From: Erythrobacter sp.
GTDB lineage: Bacteria > Pseudomonadota > Alphaproteobacteria > Sphingomonadales > Sphingomonadaceae
Length of the DNA stretch: 64,000 bases
NCBI GenBank assembly: GCA_019739335.1
Contig: CP073261.1
Span: forward strand, 1,556,818 to 1,620,817
Direction of reading: 5' to 3'
Below are positions 9,173 through 20,013 of the stretch, one piece after another. The stretch's first letter is position 1. Each line of letters opens with the position of its first letter. A program made the position numbers and the translations under genes. The notes under the pieces are model-generated. The model did no database searches, was not told the origin of the DNA, and was given only the letters and a program-made list of their open reading frames with translations.

Positions 9173-9209
9173 GGGGCGGTAACCGGCAACGGTTGCCGCC
9201 CCCTTTTTT
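9173..9209 (+). terminator. Strong intrinsic terminator without an upstream plus-strand gene
   Basis: GGGGCGGTAACC pairs with GGTTGCCGCCCC around a 6-nt loop (12-bp stem, one wobble), followed by C and six T. It is oriented to stop rightward transcripts, but the gene on its left, pyrD, is transcribed leftward. It therefore ends either a small RNA or the leader of the DUF885 gene that starts at 9274. Confidence 0.8.
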
Positions 9210-9273
9210 CGCCCGCCCTTTCCTCGCCCGCCGCTTTCACCTAGGCTAAAGGTATCATGTGAAAGGATATTCG

Positions 9274-11085
9274 ATGAAGTTCCCCCTGCTTTGCTCCGCG
9301 GCCCTTGCCTCTGCCCTGCTCGCTCTGGGGGCCTGCACGGCAGCATCGGGCGAATCGGGCGCGGCTACCCCATCCGCCAGCGCCCCGGCACAGGCTCCGT
9401 CTGATATTGGCACTTTCTTCGAGCAGTACGATGCCGCCAGCCTCGCCCTTTCGCCGCAGAGCAAGGCCTATCGCGGGATTCGCGACGAGGATTACGGCCT
9501 GTGGGACGACGCCAGCGCCGAGGCAGATGAAGCCCAGCAAGCGTTGCGCGATCAGTATCTCGCGCAGATGCGCAGCGGATATGATCTCTCTGCGCTCACC
9601 GGGCAGGACGCACTGTCCTACCGCCTGTTCGAAGCCAGTGCCGCGCGCTCCGCGTCGCTCGAACCCTATCGCGAATATGGCTTCATTTTCGACCAGATGA
9701 ACGGCGAGCAGAGCGGAATCCCTGCCTTCCTCATCAATACGCACACGGTCACGAGTGCATCGGATGCGCGGGCCTATGTGTCGCGGATCGAGGGCATCGG
9801 CCCGCTGATGGACACGCTGATCGCACGGTCGGCCGAGCGTGCCGGGAACGGCGTAATGCCGCCCGACTGGGTCTATCCCTACGTCCTGTCAGACATCCAG
9901 AACCTGCTCGATGCCGGGATGGACAACGCAGTGCTGGAAGACTTCCGCAGCGAAGTCGCCGCGCTCGATCTGTCCGAAGACGAGAGCGGCAGCCTGATCA
10001 CTGCGGCCGAAGCCGCCTGGGCCTCCTCCGCCGTGCCCGCCTACCAGCGCCTGCGCGGCGAAATGCTCCGCCAGCAGGCGATGGCGCCCACCGAGGACGG
10101 GATCTGGCGCTTCCCGCAGGGCGCGCAGTACTACGATGCGCTGCTTGCCTATTATACCACCACCGATCTGACGGCGGACGAAATCCACGCCATCGGGCTC
10201 AACGAAGTCGAGCGTATCCACGGGGAAATGCGCGCGATTATGGCGCAGGTCGGGTTCGAGGGCGATCTGCAGGCCTTCTTCGAATTTACCCGCAGCGATC
10301 CGCAATTCTACCACACCAGCCGCGAGGACTATCTGGCGGAGGTGGATACCGTACTGGACGCCGTGACCGCGCGGTTGCCCGACTATTTCATCACCCTGCC
10401 GCAATACGAATTGCAGGTGAAAGCGGTGGAAGCCTTCCGCGAACAAAGCGCCGGGAAGGCCTTCTACCAGAGCCCCGCACCCGACGGATCGCGCCCCGGC
10501 ACCTATTACGTTAACCTGTACAATCTCAACGACATGAGCCGCAACGAACTGGAAGCACTCGCCTATCACGAAGGGCTGCCAGGCCACCACATGCAGCGCG
10601 CGATCCAGACCGGGCTGGGCGACTTGCCGCCGTTCCGCCGGTTCGGCGGCTTCACCGCCTATACCGAGGGCTGGGGCCTCTATTCGGAGGAGCTCGGCAA
10701 GGACATGGGCTTCTACACCGATCCCTATTCCGATTTCGGGCGCCTGCAGATGGAACTGTGGCGCGCGGCGCGGCTGGTGGTGGATACCGGCATCCATTCC
10801 AAGCGCTGGAGCCGCGAGGAAGCGATTGCCTACCTGGCCGAGAATACTCCCAACCCGCCCGGCGACATCGAAAAGGCGATCGAGCGCTACATCGTCTATC
10901 CGGGGCAAGCGACGGCTTACATGATCGGCAAGCTGAAGATCATGGAACTGCGCGAACGGGCGCGGACGGCGCTGGGCGATGATTTCGATATCCGCGAATT
11001 CCACGAGGTGGTGCTGGTCAATGGCCCTGTTCCGCTCGATATTCTCGAAGAGCAGGTTGACGCGTGGATTGCGGAGCAGGATTGA
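9274..11085 (+). CDS. DUF885 family lipoprotein, putative metallopeptidase
   Basis: The 603-residue protein belongs to the DUF885 family, which resembles thermolysin-clan carboxypeptidases. A lipoprotein signal is visible (MKFPLLCSAALASALLALGAC, Cys21), so it is probably anchored on the periplasmic face. The motif YHEGLPGHHMQ at about residues 430-440 is the family's HExxPGHH zinc-binding signature, with further conserved EGWGLYSEELG (about 465). The start at 9274 has AGGA 8 bp upstream; an earlier GTG/ATG frame adds only five residues. Substrate is unknown. A terminator hairpin sits only 65 bp upstream of the start, so expression may be controlled by attenuation. Confidence 0.85.
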   Translation: MKFPLLCSAALASALLALGACTAASGESGAATPSASAPAQAPSDIGTFFEQYDAASLALSPQSKAYRGIRDEDYGLWDDASAEADEAQQALRDQYLAQMRSGYDLSALTGQDALSYRLFEASAARSASLEPYREYGFIFDQMNGEQSGIPAFLINTHTVTSASDARAYVSRIEGIGPLMDTLIARSAERAGNGVMPPDWVYPYVLSDIQNLLDAGMDNAVLEDFRSEVAALDLSEDESGSLITAAEAAWASSAVPAYQRLRGEMLRQQAMAPTEDGIWRFPQGAQYYDALLAYYTTTDLTADEIHAIGLNEVERIHGEMRAIMAQVGFEGDLQAFFEFTRSDPQFYHTSREDYLAEVDTVLDAVTARLPDYFITLPQYELQVKAVEAFREQSAGKAFYQSPAPDGSRPGTYYVNLYNLNDMSRNELEALAYHEGLPGHHMQRAIQTGLGDLPPFRRFGGFTAYTEGWGLYSEELGKDMGFYTDPYSDFGRLQMELWRAARLVVDTGIHSKRWSREEAIAYLAENTPNPPGDIEKAIERYIVYPGQATAYMIGKLKIMELRERARTALGDDFDIREFHEVVLVNGPVPLDILEEQVDAWIAEQD

Positions 11086-11171
11086 AAAGGCACGTTCCGG
11101 GCGGCGCAGCTGACCGCAAGGCCGACTGGCCGCCCGCAGCGGGCGCAGCTTTGCTGCGCGCATAGCGAGGA

Positions 11172-11193
11172 TGAAGCCGCGGAGGCGGCTTCA
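11172..11193 (+). terminator. Perfect 9-bp hairpin between the DUF885 gene and the SUF operon
   Basis: TGAAGCCGC-GGAG-GCGGCTTCA is a perfect stem-loop in the gap between a plus-strand gene end and the SUF regulator. There is no T-run. The preceding 80 bp resembles the sequence after thiG. It probably terminates or stabilises the upstream mRNA. Confidence 0.5.
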
Positions 11194-11304
11194 CAAACAA
11201 GAATGCTAACGACTCGCAACAGTCGGTTTCGGCTTGATTCCGCGCTGATCCTGCATAGGTGGCTAATCAGAACGATTTGGTCCGATTTAAGCTATGCGCC
11301 AGAA

Positions 11305-11723
11305 ATGAGACTGTCAAACCTCGCCGATTACGCCGTCGTCACCATGTGTGCGGCTGCCCGCCATTGTGGCGGCGGGCGGACCTCTGCGGCCGAGCTGGCG
11401 GCGGAAACCGGCCTGCCGGTGCCTACGGTGCAGAAGGTCGTCAGCAAGCTGACCGCCGCCGGGCTGCTGCGCTCGACGCGGGGCGCGGGCGGCGGGTTGC
11501 AGCTGGCGCGTCCGGCGGCGGCGATCAGCGTGGCGGATATAGTCGAAGCCGTTGAAGGGCCGATCGCGCTCACCGCCTGCGTCGACGGGCATGATTGCGT
11601 GGTCGATCACAATTGCAGCGTCAAACCGCACTGGCCGCTGGTCAATGCGGCCCTGCGCGGAGCGCTGGCGAATATCTCGCTCGTCCAGCTCTCGCGCGCC
11701 CCCATCAAAGAGCCGGAAGTGGC

Positions 11724-11727
<4 letters not shown>
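11305..11727 (+). CDS. Rrf2-family SUF operon regulator
   Basis: The 140-residue protein has an N-terminal winged helix ([15 protein letters not shown], then the recognition region [26 protein letters not shown]) and three Cys at residues 92, 98 and 104. These are spaced as in IscR-type Rrf2 proteins that bind a [2Fe-2S] cluster. Rrf2 regulators that head SUF operons sense cluster status and usually repress the operon when clusters are plentiful. The ATG at 11305 gives the standard start; the frame is open 34 codons upstream. Its TGA overlaps the sufB ATG, so it is the first gene of the coupled SUF cluster. Confidence 0.92.
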
Positions 11728-13219
<1,492 letters not shown>

Positions 13220-13220
<1 letters not shown>

Positions 13221-13603
13221 TGAAGCTTTTGCTGCTTGCTAGCTTGGTGGCATTCGCCACGCCTGTTGAGGCCCAAGAGTCAGAGTTTCGGAGTGCGGAG
13301 ACAAATGCATCCCTCCAAGCATATCACGACTGCACCTCACAAAACGCCTTGCGTCTGGAGCCCGCGAATGAGCCAATCGAGGCAACATGGGAAGTCATCG
13401 ACGCAATGTGCGCCGAGGAAAAGCTATCGTTCAATATGAATATTTTGGGCGATGCACAGCGGGCATTTCCTGAAAGAAGCACCGAGGATATCGTGGAAAT
13501 TGCAGCTTGGTTCCGGGAGCGATATTCCGGAATGGTTGAGGATGACGTGAAAGCTCAGATGTTCGAAGCACGGGCAGCACGGAATTCCGGACGAAGCGAA
13601 TGA
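13220..13603 (+). CDS. Small secreted protein inserted in the SUF operon
   Basis: The 127-residue product begins MKLLLLASLVAFATPVEAQ, a clear Sec signal peptide, so the mature protein of about 108 residues is periplasmic. It has two Cys after cleavage (YHDC and DAMC), which could form a disulfide, and is otherwise acidic and helical-looking. I recognise no family. Base composition is visibly poorer in GC and codon choice less biased than in sufB and sufC. ATG 13220 overlaps the sufB TGA, and its own TGA overlaps the next ATG, so it is translationally embedded in the operon although a periplasmic protein has no obvious role in cytoplasmic Fe-S assembly. Confidence 0.75.
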
Positions 13604-14159
13604 CCACCCGCAAAACCCTCGCCCTCCCCGATCCCTCGGACCAACCCACCGAAGCCCCCGCGCTCAAGAAGAAGGGGCGCGGGTGGGAGATTTCCGATTC
13701 GCGGCTCGATGCGCTGCATGAGCGGGCGCGGGAGATGCGGCGCTATTCGTCCGAGGCGCACAAGGCGCTCCACGAACGGTTCGCCAAGGCGGATTTCGGG
13801 CGCTACGCCTTCACCCGCCACGCGGTGGTGGGCAGTGCGATTGTCGACTTCAACTGCCACAATCTCGGCATGGCGATCGTGATCGACGAGCCGGAGCAGG
13901 ACGATGCGCTGGCAAAGCGCCGCGACAAGAGCCTCGAATCGGTGGGCATCCGGGTGATGCGGCTGAAGGCCGAGGATATCCTTGAAAACATGGACGACGT
14001 GCTCGCCCGCATCACCGCCGGAATGCGCATGCGCATCGCCGACAAGGGTGTCGCGCGCCGCGAGCACAATGCCAACCATCCCCGCCAGACCACGCCGCGC
14101 AACGATCGCGACGGCAATGGCCCACCGCGCCGGCCCACGGGCCGCGACAGGAAAGACTG

Positions 14160-14160
<1 letters not shown>
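13600..14160 (+). CDS. DUF559 (Vsr/PD-(D/E)XK-like) protein in the SUF operon
   Basis: The 186-residue protein carries a DUF559 core at about residues 40-130. It has an RRYSSEAHKALHERF helix, FTRHAVVGSAIVDFNC with the first acidic residue, AIVIDEPEQ at the second, then AKRRDKSLESVGIRVMRLKAEDIL. DUF559 proteins are related to very-short-patch-repair endonucleases. Typical members have VIExDG at the second site; here it reads VIDEPE, so the catalytic centre is altered and nuclease activity is doubtful. The last 35 residues are basic and rich in Arg, Asn and Pro, suggesting nucleic-acid contact or disorder. It overlaps both neighbours by 4 and 1 nt and precedes sufC. Confidence 0.75.
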
Positions 14161-14902
<742 letters not shown>

Positions 14903-14906
<4 letters not shown>

Positions 14907-15649
14907 CAGCGCTTCCGACCACCCGCGAGGAAAGCTGGCGCTACGCCGACGTGGCCGCGATCGAGCGGCTGGGCGTGGCGGCGCTCGATGCTTGGAAAGA
15001 GATCGCGCTCGCTCCCGGCGAGACCCGCCGCCACTGCATGGTGGTAGGCGGGAATGCACCCGAACTGCACCGCATCCGCCTGAACGTGGCTGAAGGCGCG
15101 CGGGCGGAACTGTTCGTGGTGATCGCGGGCGAGGATTACACCCGCGTCGAAGTCGAGGTCGAACTGGGCGCAGGCGCGCATTTCGAATTTGGCGGCGTCA
15201 CCATCGGCGGCGGGGACGCGGTGCGCGAGATCGTTACCCGCACCCGCCACGATGCGCTGGCCGCGACCAGCAACCAGGTGGTCCGCGCGGTCCACTGGGG
15301 ACAGGCGAGCGGCAATTTCCTCGGCGCGATCCATGTTGGGCGCGGCGGTCAGCAGACCGATGCGGCGCAGGATTTCAAGGCGCTGATCCTCGAACGCGGA
15401 GCTTCGGCCAATGCCAAGCCCGAACTGGAAATCTTCGCCGACGACGTGAAATGCGCCCACGGCGCGACGGTCGGCCAGCTTGATGAGGCGGCAAGCTATT
15501 ACATGGCCAGCCGTGGCCTTGCGCCCGATGTAGCCCGCGCCCTGCTGATCCGTGCCTTCATCGCCGATGCCTTTGCCGCGCTGGATGATGAGAGCGAAGC
15601 CGAGCGGCTGCTGGCAGCGGCGCTTGATGTGTTGGGGGATGTGGCGTGA
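14903..15649 (+). CDS. sufD: Fe-S assembly protein SufD (short form)
   Basis: SufD pairs with SufB and SufC in the assembly complex and helps bring iron in. The product has 248 residues, clearly shorter than the 400-plus of E. coli SufD, because the N-terminal helical domain is reduced to about 70 residues. The beta-helical core (for example NFLGAIHVGRGGQQTDAAQDFKALIL) and the C-terminal block KPELEIFADDVKCAHGATVGQLDEAASYYMASRGL are intact. Short SufD forms occur in alphaproteobacteria. ATG overlaps the sufC stop and its TGA overlaps the sufS ATG. Confidence 0.93.
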
Positions 15650-16923
15650 GTGAAGTGCAAACTTCTCCCCTCCCGCTGGCGGGAGGGGCCGGGGGTGGGC
15701 CTGTAACGCGGGCGGTGGTCGTTCCCACCCCTAACCCCTCCCGCCAGCGGGAGGGGGACTGGAAAGCCGACTTCCCCGGCCTCGTGACCGCTTCTGGCAA
15801 ACGCTGGCACTATCTCGATAGCGCCGCGACAGCGCAGAAGCCGCAAGTGGTGATCGACGCTCTGACCCGCGCGGTCGGCGTCGATTACGCCACCGTGCAT
15901 CGCGGGGTTTACTCTCGTTCGGCGGAAATGACGCTCGGCTACGAAGAGGCGCGGCGCAAGGTCGCGCGGTTCATCGGCGGCGCGGAAAGCGAGCTGGTGT
16001 TCACGCGCGGCGCGACCGAGGCGATCAATCTTGTCGCCTACAGCTTTCCTGACAAGGGCCGGGTGCTGCTGTCCGAACTGGAGCACCATTCGAACATCGT
16101 CCCTTGGCAGCTCGCCGGGTGGCAGGTCGATGTCTGCCCGCTTACCGCCGACGGGCGAATCGATCTCGACGCCGCCGAAGCGATGCTGACGCGCGAGCAC
16201 ACGATGGTCTCTTTCGCGCATGTCTCCAACGTGCTCGGCTCGGTACTCGACGCGAAGCGCGCGGCCGATCTCGCCCACGCCGTTGGTGCGAAGCTGCTGC
16301 TCGACGGCTGCCAGGCGGTGCCGCGCCTGCCCGTGGATGTCGCGGCGCTCGATTGCGATTTCTACGCCTTTTCGGCACACAAGCTCTACGCCCCCACCGG
16401 CATCGGTGCGCTGTGGGGTCGGGCGGAACTGCTCGATATGATGCCGCCGTGGCAGGGCGGCGGGGCGATGATCGACACGGTCACGTTCGAACGCGCCACC
16501 TATGCCCCGCCGCCGCAGCGGTTCGAGGCCGGGACGCCCGCGATTGTCGAGGCGATCGCCTTTGGTGCGGCCTGCGATTATGTTTCCGCCGTGGGGCTGG
16601 ACGCGATCCACGCGCACGAAGCGCGGCTGGTGGCGCAGACCCGCGAAGCCCTGCGGGCGATGAACGATGTCACCCTGTTCGGCCCGGAAGCCAGCGCCGG
16701 AATCGTCAGTTTCCTCATTGACGGGGTTCACCCGCACGATCTGGGCACCATATTGGACGAAGAGAATGTCGCCATCCGCGCCGGGCACCACTGTGCGCAG
16801 CCGCTGATGGCCAAGCTGGGCATTACCGCCACCGCGCGCGCCAGCTTCGGCATCTATTCGGACGAGGAAGACGTTGCCGCACTGTTGCGCGGGATTGAAC
16901 GCACAAGAAGGATTTTCGGCTGA
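15646..16923 (+). CDS. sufS: Cysteine desulfurase SufS with a repeat-derived N-terminus
   Basis: SufS (425 residues) is the PLP-dependent desulfurase that supplies persulfide sulfur to SUF. The PLP lysine is in AFSAHKLYAPTGIG (Lys246) and the catalytic Cys in RAGHHCAQPLM (Cys383). The normal SufS sequence begins at about residue 38 (DWKADFPGL). Residues 7-37 are encoded by a palindromic intergenic-type repeat that keeps the frame open; no ATG occurs between 15646 and this core, so the extension is probably translated. A GTG inside the repeat is a possible alternative start. The ATG overlaps the sufD stop. No sufE or sufU lies in the operon. Confidence 0.95.
   Translation: MSEVQTSPLPLAGGAGGGPVTRAVVVPTPNPSRQREGDWKADFPGLVTASGKRWHYLDSAATAQKPQVVIDALTRAVGVDYATVHRGVYSRSAEMTLGYEEARRKVARFIGGAESELVFTRGATEAINLVAYSFPDKGRVLLSELEHHSNIVPWQLAGWQVDVCPLTADGRIDLDAAEAMLTREHTMVSFAHVSNVLGSVLDAKRAADLAHAVGAKLLLDGCQAVPRLPVDVAALDCDFYAFSAHKLYAPTGIGALWGRAELLDMMPPWQGGGAMIDTVTFERATYAPPPQRFEAGTPAIVEAIAFGAACDYVSAVGLDAIHAHEARLVAQTREALRAMNDVTLFGPEASAGIVSFLIDGVHPHDLGTILDEENVAIRAGHHCAQPLMAKLGITATARASFGIYSDEEDVAALLRGIERTRRIFG
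15667..15756. repeat. Palindromic repeat element inside the sufS coding sequence
   Basis: Two 22-bp arms at 15667-15688 and 15735-15756 are exact reverse complements, and each can also fold on itself (CCCCTCCCGC and GCGGGAGGGG). The flanking inner sequence also pairs (GGGGGTGGG against CCCACCCC). Elements of this kind are normally intergenic in sphingomonads. Here it lies within the first 40 codons of sufS in a frame without stops. Confidence 0.85.
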
Positions 16924-17402
16924 TGGAACAGCACTCCGACGACATGACCACCAAGCCCCCGCGCGCCCGCGTTTCCGATGCGGAACTGCCGGAAGAAACG
17001 GCGCCTGAAAGCATGGGCGCGAAGCTGGAGCGCAAGCGCGACTATCTCGAAGGCTTTCTCTCGCAGAAGCCGATCGAGGTCAGCGCGGGCGAACCCGGCG
17101 GGGCGTTGTACGAAAGCGTGATCGAGGCGCTGAAGGATATCTACGATCCGGAAATCCCGGTGAACATCTACGATCTCGGCCTGATCTACAATGTCGAGGT
17201 GAGCAGCGATTCCGATGTCGTCGTCACCATGACGCTCACCACCCCGCATTGCCCGGTGGCCGAAACGATGCCTGGCGAAATCGAGATGCGGATCATGGGC
17301 CTGCCCGGCGTGCGTGATGCCGAAGTGGCAGTGACCTGGGATCCGGCCTGGGACCCGTCGAAGATGAGCGACGAAGCGCGGCTCGAACTGGGGATGTTGT
17401 GA
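16923..17402 (+). CDS. sufT: SUF-associated DUF59/MIP18 protein SufT
   Basis: The 159-residue protein has a charged N-terminal 55 residues and a C-terminal MIP18/DUF59 domain. Its hallmark blocks are IYDPEIPVNIYDLGLIYNVEV (about 75-95), MTLTTPHCPVAETMP with the conserved Cys (about 107-121) and VRDAEVAVTWDPAWDPSKMS. SufT-type proteins assist maturation of particular Fe-S proteins. The ATG overlaps the sufS TGA (TGATG), and MTTK at 16944 is an alternative start. Confidence 0.92.
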   Translation: MEQHSDDMTTKPPRARVSDAELPEETAPESMGAKLERKRDYLEGFLSQKPIEVSAGEPGGALYESVIEALKDIYDPEIPVNIYDLGLIYNVEVSSDSDVVVTMTLTTPHCPVAETMPGEIEMRIMGLPGVRDAEVAVTWDPAWDPSKMSDEARLELGML

Positions 17403-17758
17403 TGGCCGACACCAAGGTCCGCACCCTGCCCGCCGCTGTGTCGCTCACCCCGGCCGCCGAAGCGCGGGTGGCCGAGCTGATGGCGAAGGCGCCGGCCGAT
17501 GCGATCGGCGTGAAGCTCTCGACCCCGCGCCGGGGCTGTTCGGGCCTCGCCTATTCGGTCGATTACGTGTCGGAAGAGGTAAAGTTCGACGAGAAGATCG
17601 TCACGCCCGGGGGCACCTTCTACATCGACGGGGCTTCGGTGCTGTACCTTGTGGGCAGCACGATGGACTGGGTTGAGGACGATTTCACCGCCGGATTCGT
17701 GTTCACCAATCCCAACGCCAAGGGCGCCTGTGGCTGCGGCGAGAGTTTTATGGTCTAG
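17402..17758 (+). CDS. sufA: A-type Fe-S carrier SufA
   Basis: The 118-residue HesB/IscA-family protein carries the three invariant cluster-ligand cysteines, Cys46 in RRGCSGLAY and Cys110/Cys112 in GACGCGES near the C-terminus. A-type carriers receive clusters from SufBCD and pass them to target proteins. The ATG at 17402 overlaps the sufT stop; a GTG one codon earlier is possible. It is the last gene of the SUF operon, and a convergent gene ends 10 bp downstream. Confidence 0.95.
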   Translation: MADTKVRTLPAAVSLTPAAEARVAELMAKAPADAIGVKLSTPRRGCSGLAYSVDYVSEEVKFDEKIVTPGGTFYIDGASVLYLVGSTMDWVEDDFTAGFVFTNPNAKGACGCGESFMV

Positions 17759-17768
17759 CGGAGCAGGC

Positions 17769-18707
17769 TCAGGCCTGCCCGCACTCCTCGGCGATGAAGT
17801 CCAGCAGCGCCCGGTCGTAGGTGTCGATCTTGCCGCTTAGCGCAATTTGCCGGTCGAGCCAGTCCTGCTCGCTCACGGTCACCGCTGCATCCTTCTGCAC
17901 CTGTGTTTCGCGGCTTTCCGGCTTGCGCTGGCCGAACACCTTGCCGAAAGCATTCGGGGCAGTGGTCGCCATTGCGCCCATGAAGCGGCCAATGCTGACC
18001 GAATTGTCTGCCACGAACATTTCGAGTTCGAGCGTGCGCTCGCGACTCAACTGCGCGGTATCGCTGGCGAAACCCATCAGGTAGTTGCCCACCCCCTGCA
18101 CGAACAGGCGCTGGAACTCGGGGGCATTGGCAGCGTGCTCGCTGGCATCCTTGATGCGGTACAGCATTTCGGCCTCGCGGCGGCTGACGGCTGCGGGGCG
18201 ATCGCCGCCGGAGCCGAAGATCACCCGGCGGATCAGCTTGCATTCGGCATCGGTCACATAGGTGGCGGACAATTCGCCGCCGTTGCGGGTCGGGCCGGTG
18301 CCGGTCAGCACCGCGGCTTCGAGTACTTCGAGCACGAAGTCCTTCAACACGTCGGGCACATTGCCCGCCTTTTCGATCACGCGGGTAAGCAGTTCCAGCT
18401 CGGTCATCGAGCAGACCTTGCCGTCCGCCCTGACCTGCTCGATCAGCCAGCGCGCTTCTTCCTCGCTGGCGTAGCCGCGCGGTTCGCTGGCTTCGAGGAC
18501 GTGGACCTGGAGGGCCTCGACGAAGAAATCGCTCCACTCCGCGCCCGGATTGGCAGTAGCCTGCTGCAAGGCAAACAGGCTCTCCGCTTCGGCGCGGGTC
18601 ATCTTGCCGTCGGCCCAGCCGGCGCGGCGCAGGGCGAGGACTTCCTCTGGCGACACACCGCCATCGGCAGCGGCGGAACGGGCGATATCGGCGAAATGCA
18701 TGCTCAT
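17769..18707 (-). CDS. TerB-like helical protein
   Basis: The 312-residue cytoplasmic protein contains three similar helical units resembling TerB (tellurite-resistance-type) repeats. They are RRAGWADGKMTRAEAESLF (about residue 29), VRADGKVCSMTELELL (about 91) and YVTDAECKLIRRVIFG (about 148). In TerB the acidic residue following the ADG motif binds metal; these are partly kept. No other ter genes are nearby, so tellurite resistance should not be assumed. It is convergent with sufA. The start MSMHFAD at 18707 could also be the ATG two codons later. Confidence 0.6.
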   Translation of the reverse strand: MSMHFADIARSAAADGGVSPEEVLALRRAGWADGKMTRAEAESLFALQQATANPGAEWSDFFVEALQVHVLEASEPRGYASEEEARWLIEQVRADGKVCSMTELELLTRVIEKAGNVPDVLKDFVLEVLEAAVLTGTGPTRNGGELSATYVTDAECKLIRRVIFGSGGDRPAAVSRREAEMLYRIKDASEHAANAPEFQRLFVQGVGNYLMGFASDTAQLSRERTLELEMFVADNSVSIGRFMGAMATTAPNAFGKVFGQRKPESRETQVQKDAAVTVSEQDWLDRQIALSGKIDTYDRALLDFIAEECGQA

Positions 18708-18786
18708 GGCTTGGGTCTGTCCCCCTCGTTTGGCGGAGGATATGCCCCAACAGGCTTAAATTCGCGTTACCGCCCTGCTGGCCCCG

Positions 18787-19224
18787 TCACGATCCTGGCC
18801 GGGACAAAGCCTGGATACAGGCCAGCCGATCCACTTCCGCCCCGTCCGATGCGCGCCGCGCTTCGATCCAGGTTGCCTGCAGCGGGCCATTCGGCGCGAG
18901 CGGATAGAGGAAAATGTCGAGCACGCAGGCCTCGCTGGCGAATTGCAGCTTGCGCATATCGCCTTCGGCCACGTCGAGCCGGGGCTGGCCGAACCGGCGG
19001 GTGAGCGCACTCGCACCCTCGCGGATGATTCCGCCGAGTCCCGGTCCTTCCATGATCTGCGGCAGTCGAAAGCCCGCAACCGGCGCAGGCGGCGGCGGGC
19101 GCGTGGGTGGCACCTGCGTCTGCGTGACCGGGCGCGGCGGCGGGGGCGGCGCTTGCTGTTGCGGCGCGGTTGTGGCGCAGGCGGACAGCAAGCCGGCAGC
19201 AAGGAGGGGCGGGATCAGGCGCAT
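18787..19224 (-). CDS. Proline-rich lipoprotein of unknown function
   Basis: The 145-residue product starts with a lipoprotein signal (MRLIPPLLAAGLLSAC, Cys16). A linker follows that is very rich in Pro and Gln (about residues 22-48), then a compact domain ending RLACIQALSRPGS, with Cys residues that could pair (EACVLD and RLAC). This layout suggests an envelope-anchored domain on a flexible tether. No family recognised. The start is 1 bp from the stop of the EI24 gene on the same strand, so they form an operon. Confidence 0.7.
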   Translation of the reverse strand: MRLIPPLLAAGLLSACATTAPQQQAPPPPPRPVTQTQVPPTRPPPPAPVAGFRLPQIMEGPGLGGIIREGASALTRRFGQPRLDVAEGDMRKLQFASEACVLDIFLYPLAPNGPLQATWIEARRASDGAEVDRLACIQALSRPGS

Positions 19225-19225
19225 G

Positions 19226-19933
19226 TCAGTCAGGCAGAACCTTGCGGTTGGAACGATGAACGAGATGGGTGGCACTCGCCGCGCCCAGCACCGGCGCGAG
19301 GAAATTGACGAAGGGCACTGCCAGCAGCGCCGCGATCACGCCGCCAAGGAGGAATCGCTCCCCTCGCCCGACCGGCGCGGCATGGTCCTTGTCCGCGCGG
19401 TGGCGCAGCCAGACCATGTCCTGCAATTCGCGGCCGACCAGCAATGCATTGACCAGCCAGAACACCGCGAAGGTGCCCACTCCGGTAAACAGCAGCACCA
19501 GCGCCACCGGCGCGGCGATCAGGTTGAACAGCAGCGCCCGTCCCCCGGCGCGCGCGGCATTGCGCAGTTCCTCGCCGAAGGAGAGATCGCGCGCGGTGCT
19601 CGCCTCGTCCGGATAGTGTCTGGCCTCGACGGCCTGCACCACTTCGTCGGCGAAGAACTGCACCACCACCATCGCCACGATCCGCCAGGTGAACCACAGT
19701 GCGATGAGGGTGAGCACAGCCGACAGCGCGCCACGCAGGCCATCGGCTCCGGCGAAGGAACCGTCTTCCAGCCCACCAGCCGCCAGCGCCCAGTCGAGCG
19801 CGTACCAGCCCACAAAGGCGACAATCACGAACACCAGCAGGGTCACCGCAATGCTCTTGAGCAGTATCCGCAGCACTGCCCAGTCGAACAATTGCCCGAA
19901 GCCCAAAGCCAGAGATGCGGGAACCGATGCCAT
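19226..19933 (-). CDS. EI24/CysZ-like membrane protein
   Basis: The 235-residue inner-membrane protein has about four hydrophobic segments and the EI24 (CysZ-like) layout, including the family block FFADEVVQAVEARHYPD (about residue 93) and FWLVNALLVGRELQDMVWLRHR (about 157). CysZ is a sulfate importer in enterobacteria, but most EI24-domain proteins outside that group have no proven substrate. It is divergent from the PfkB kinase with about 80 bp between starts and is followed by the Pro-rich lipoprotein. Confidence 0.8.
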   Translation of the reverse strand: MASVPASLALGFGQLFDWAVLRILLKSIAVTLLVFVIVAFVGWYALDWALAAGGLEDGSFAGADGLRGALSAVLTLIALWFTWRIVAMVVVQFFADEVVQAVEARHYPDEASTARDLSFGEELRNAARAGGRALLFNLIAAPVALVLLFTGVGTFAVFWLVNALLVGRELQDMVWLRHRADKDHAAPVGRGERFLLGGVIAALLAVPFVNFLAPVLGAASATHLVHRSNRKVLPD

Positions 19934-20013
19934 CGTCGCTTGCGATTGCGCGGCCCTTCCGCCAAGTCAACGCCGACGCGGCGAAACCCGCCGTAAAAGC
20001 TTCAGGAGACTGC

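Noticed and set aside
15667..15756. Treating sufS as frameshifted or as two genes because of the internal palindrome
   Set aside because: The frame is continuous from the sufD overlap through the conserved SufS core, so it is an in-frame insertion, not a break.
17769..18707. Tellurite resistance locus
   Set aside because: Only weak TerB-like repeats in a single gene; no terC, terD or terZ neighbours.
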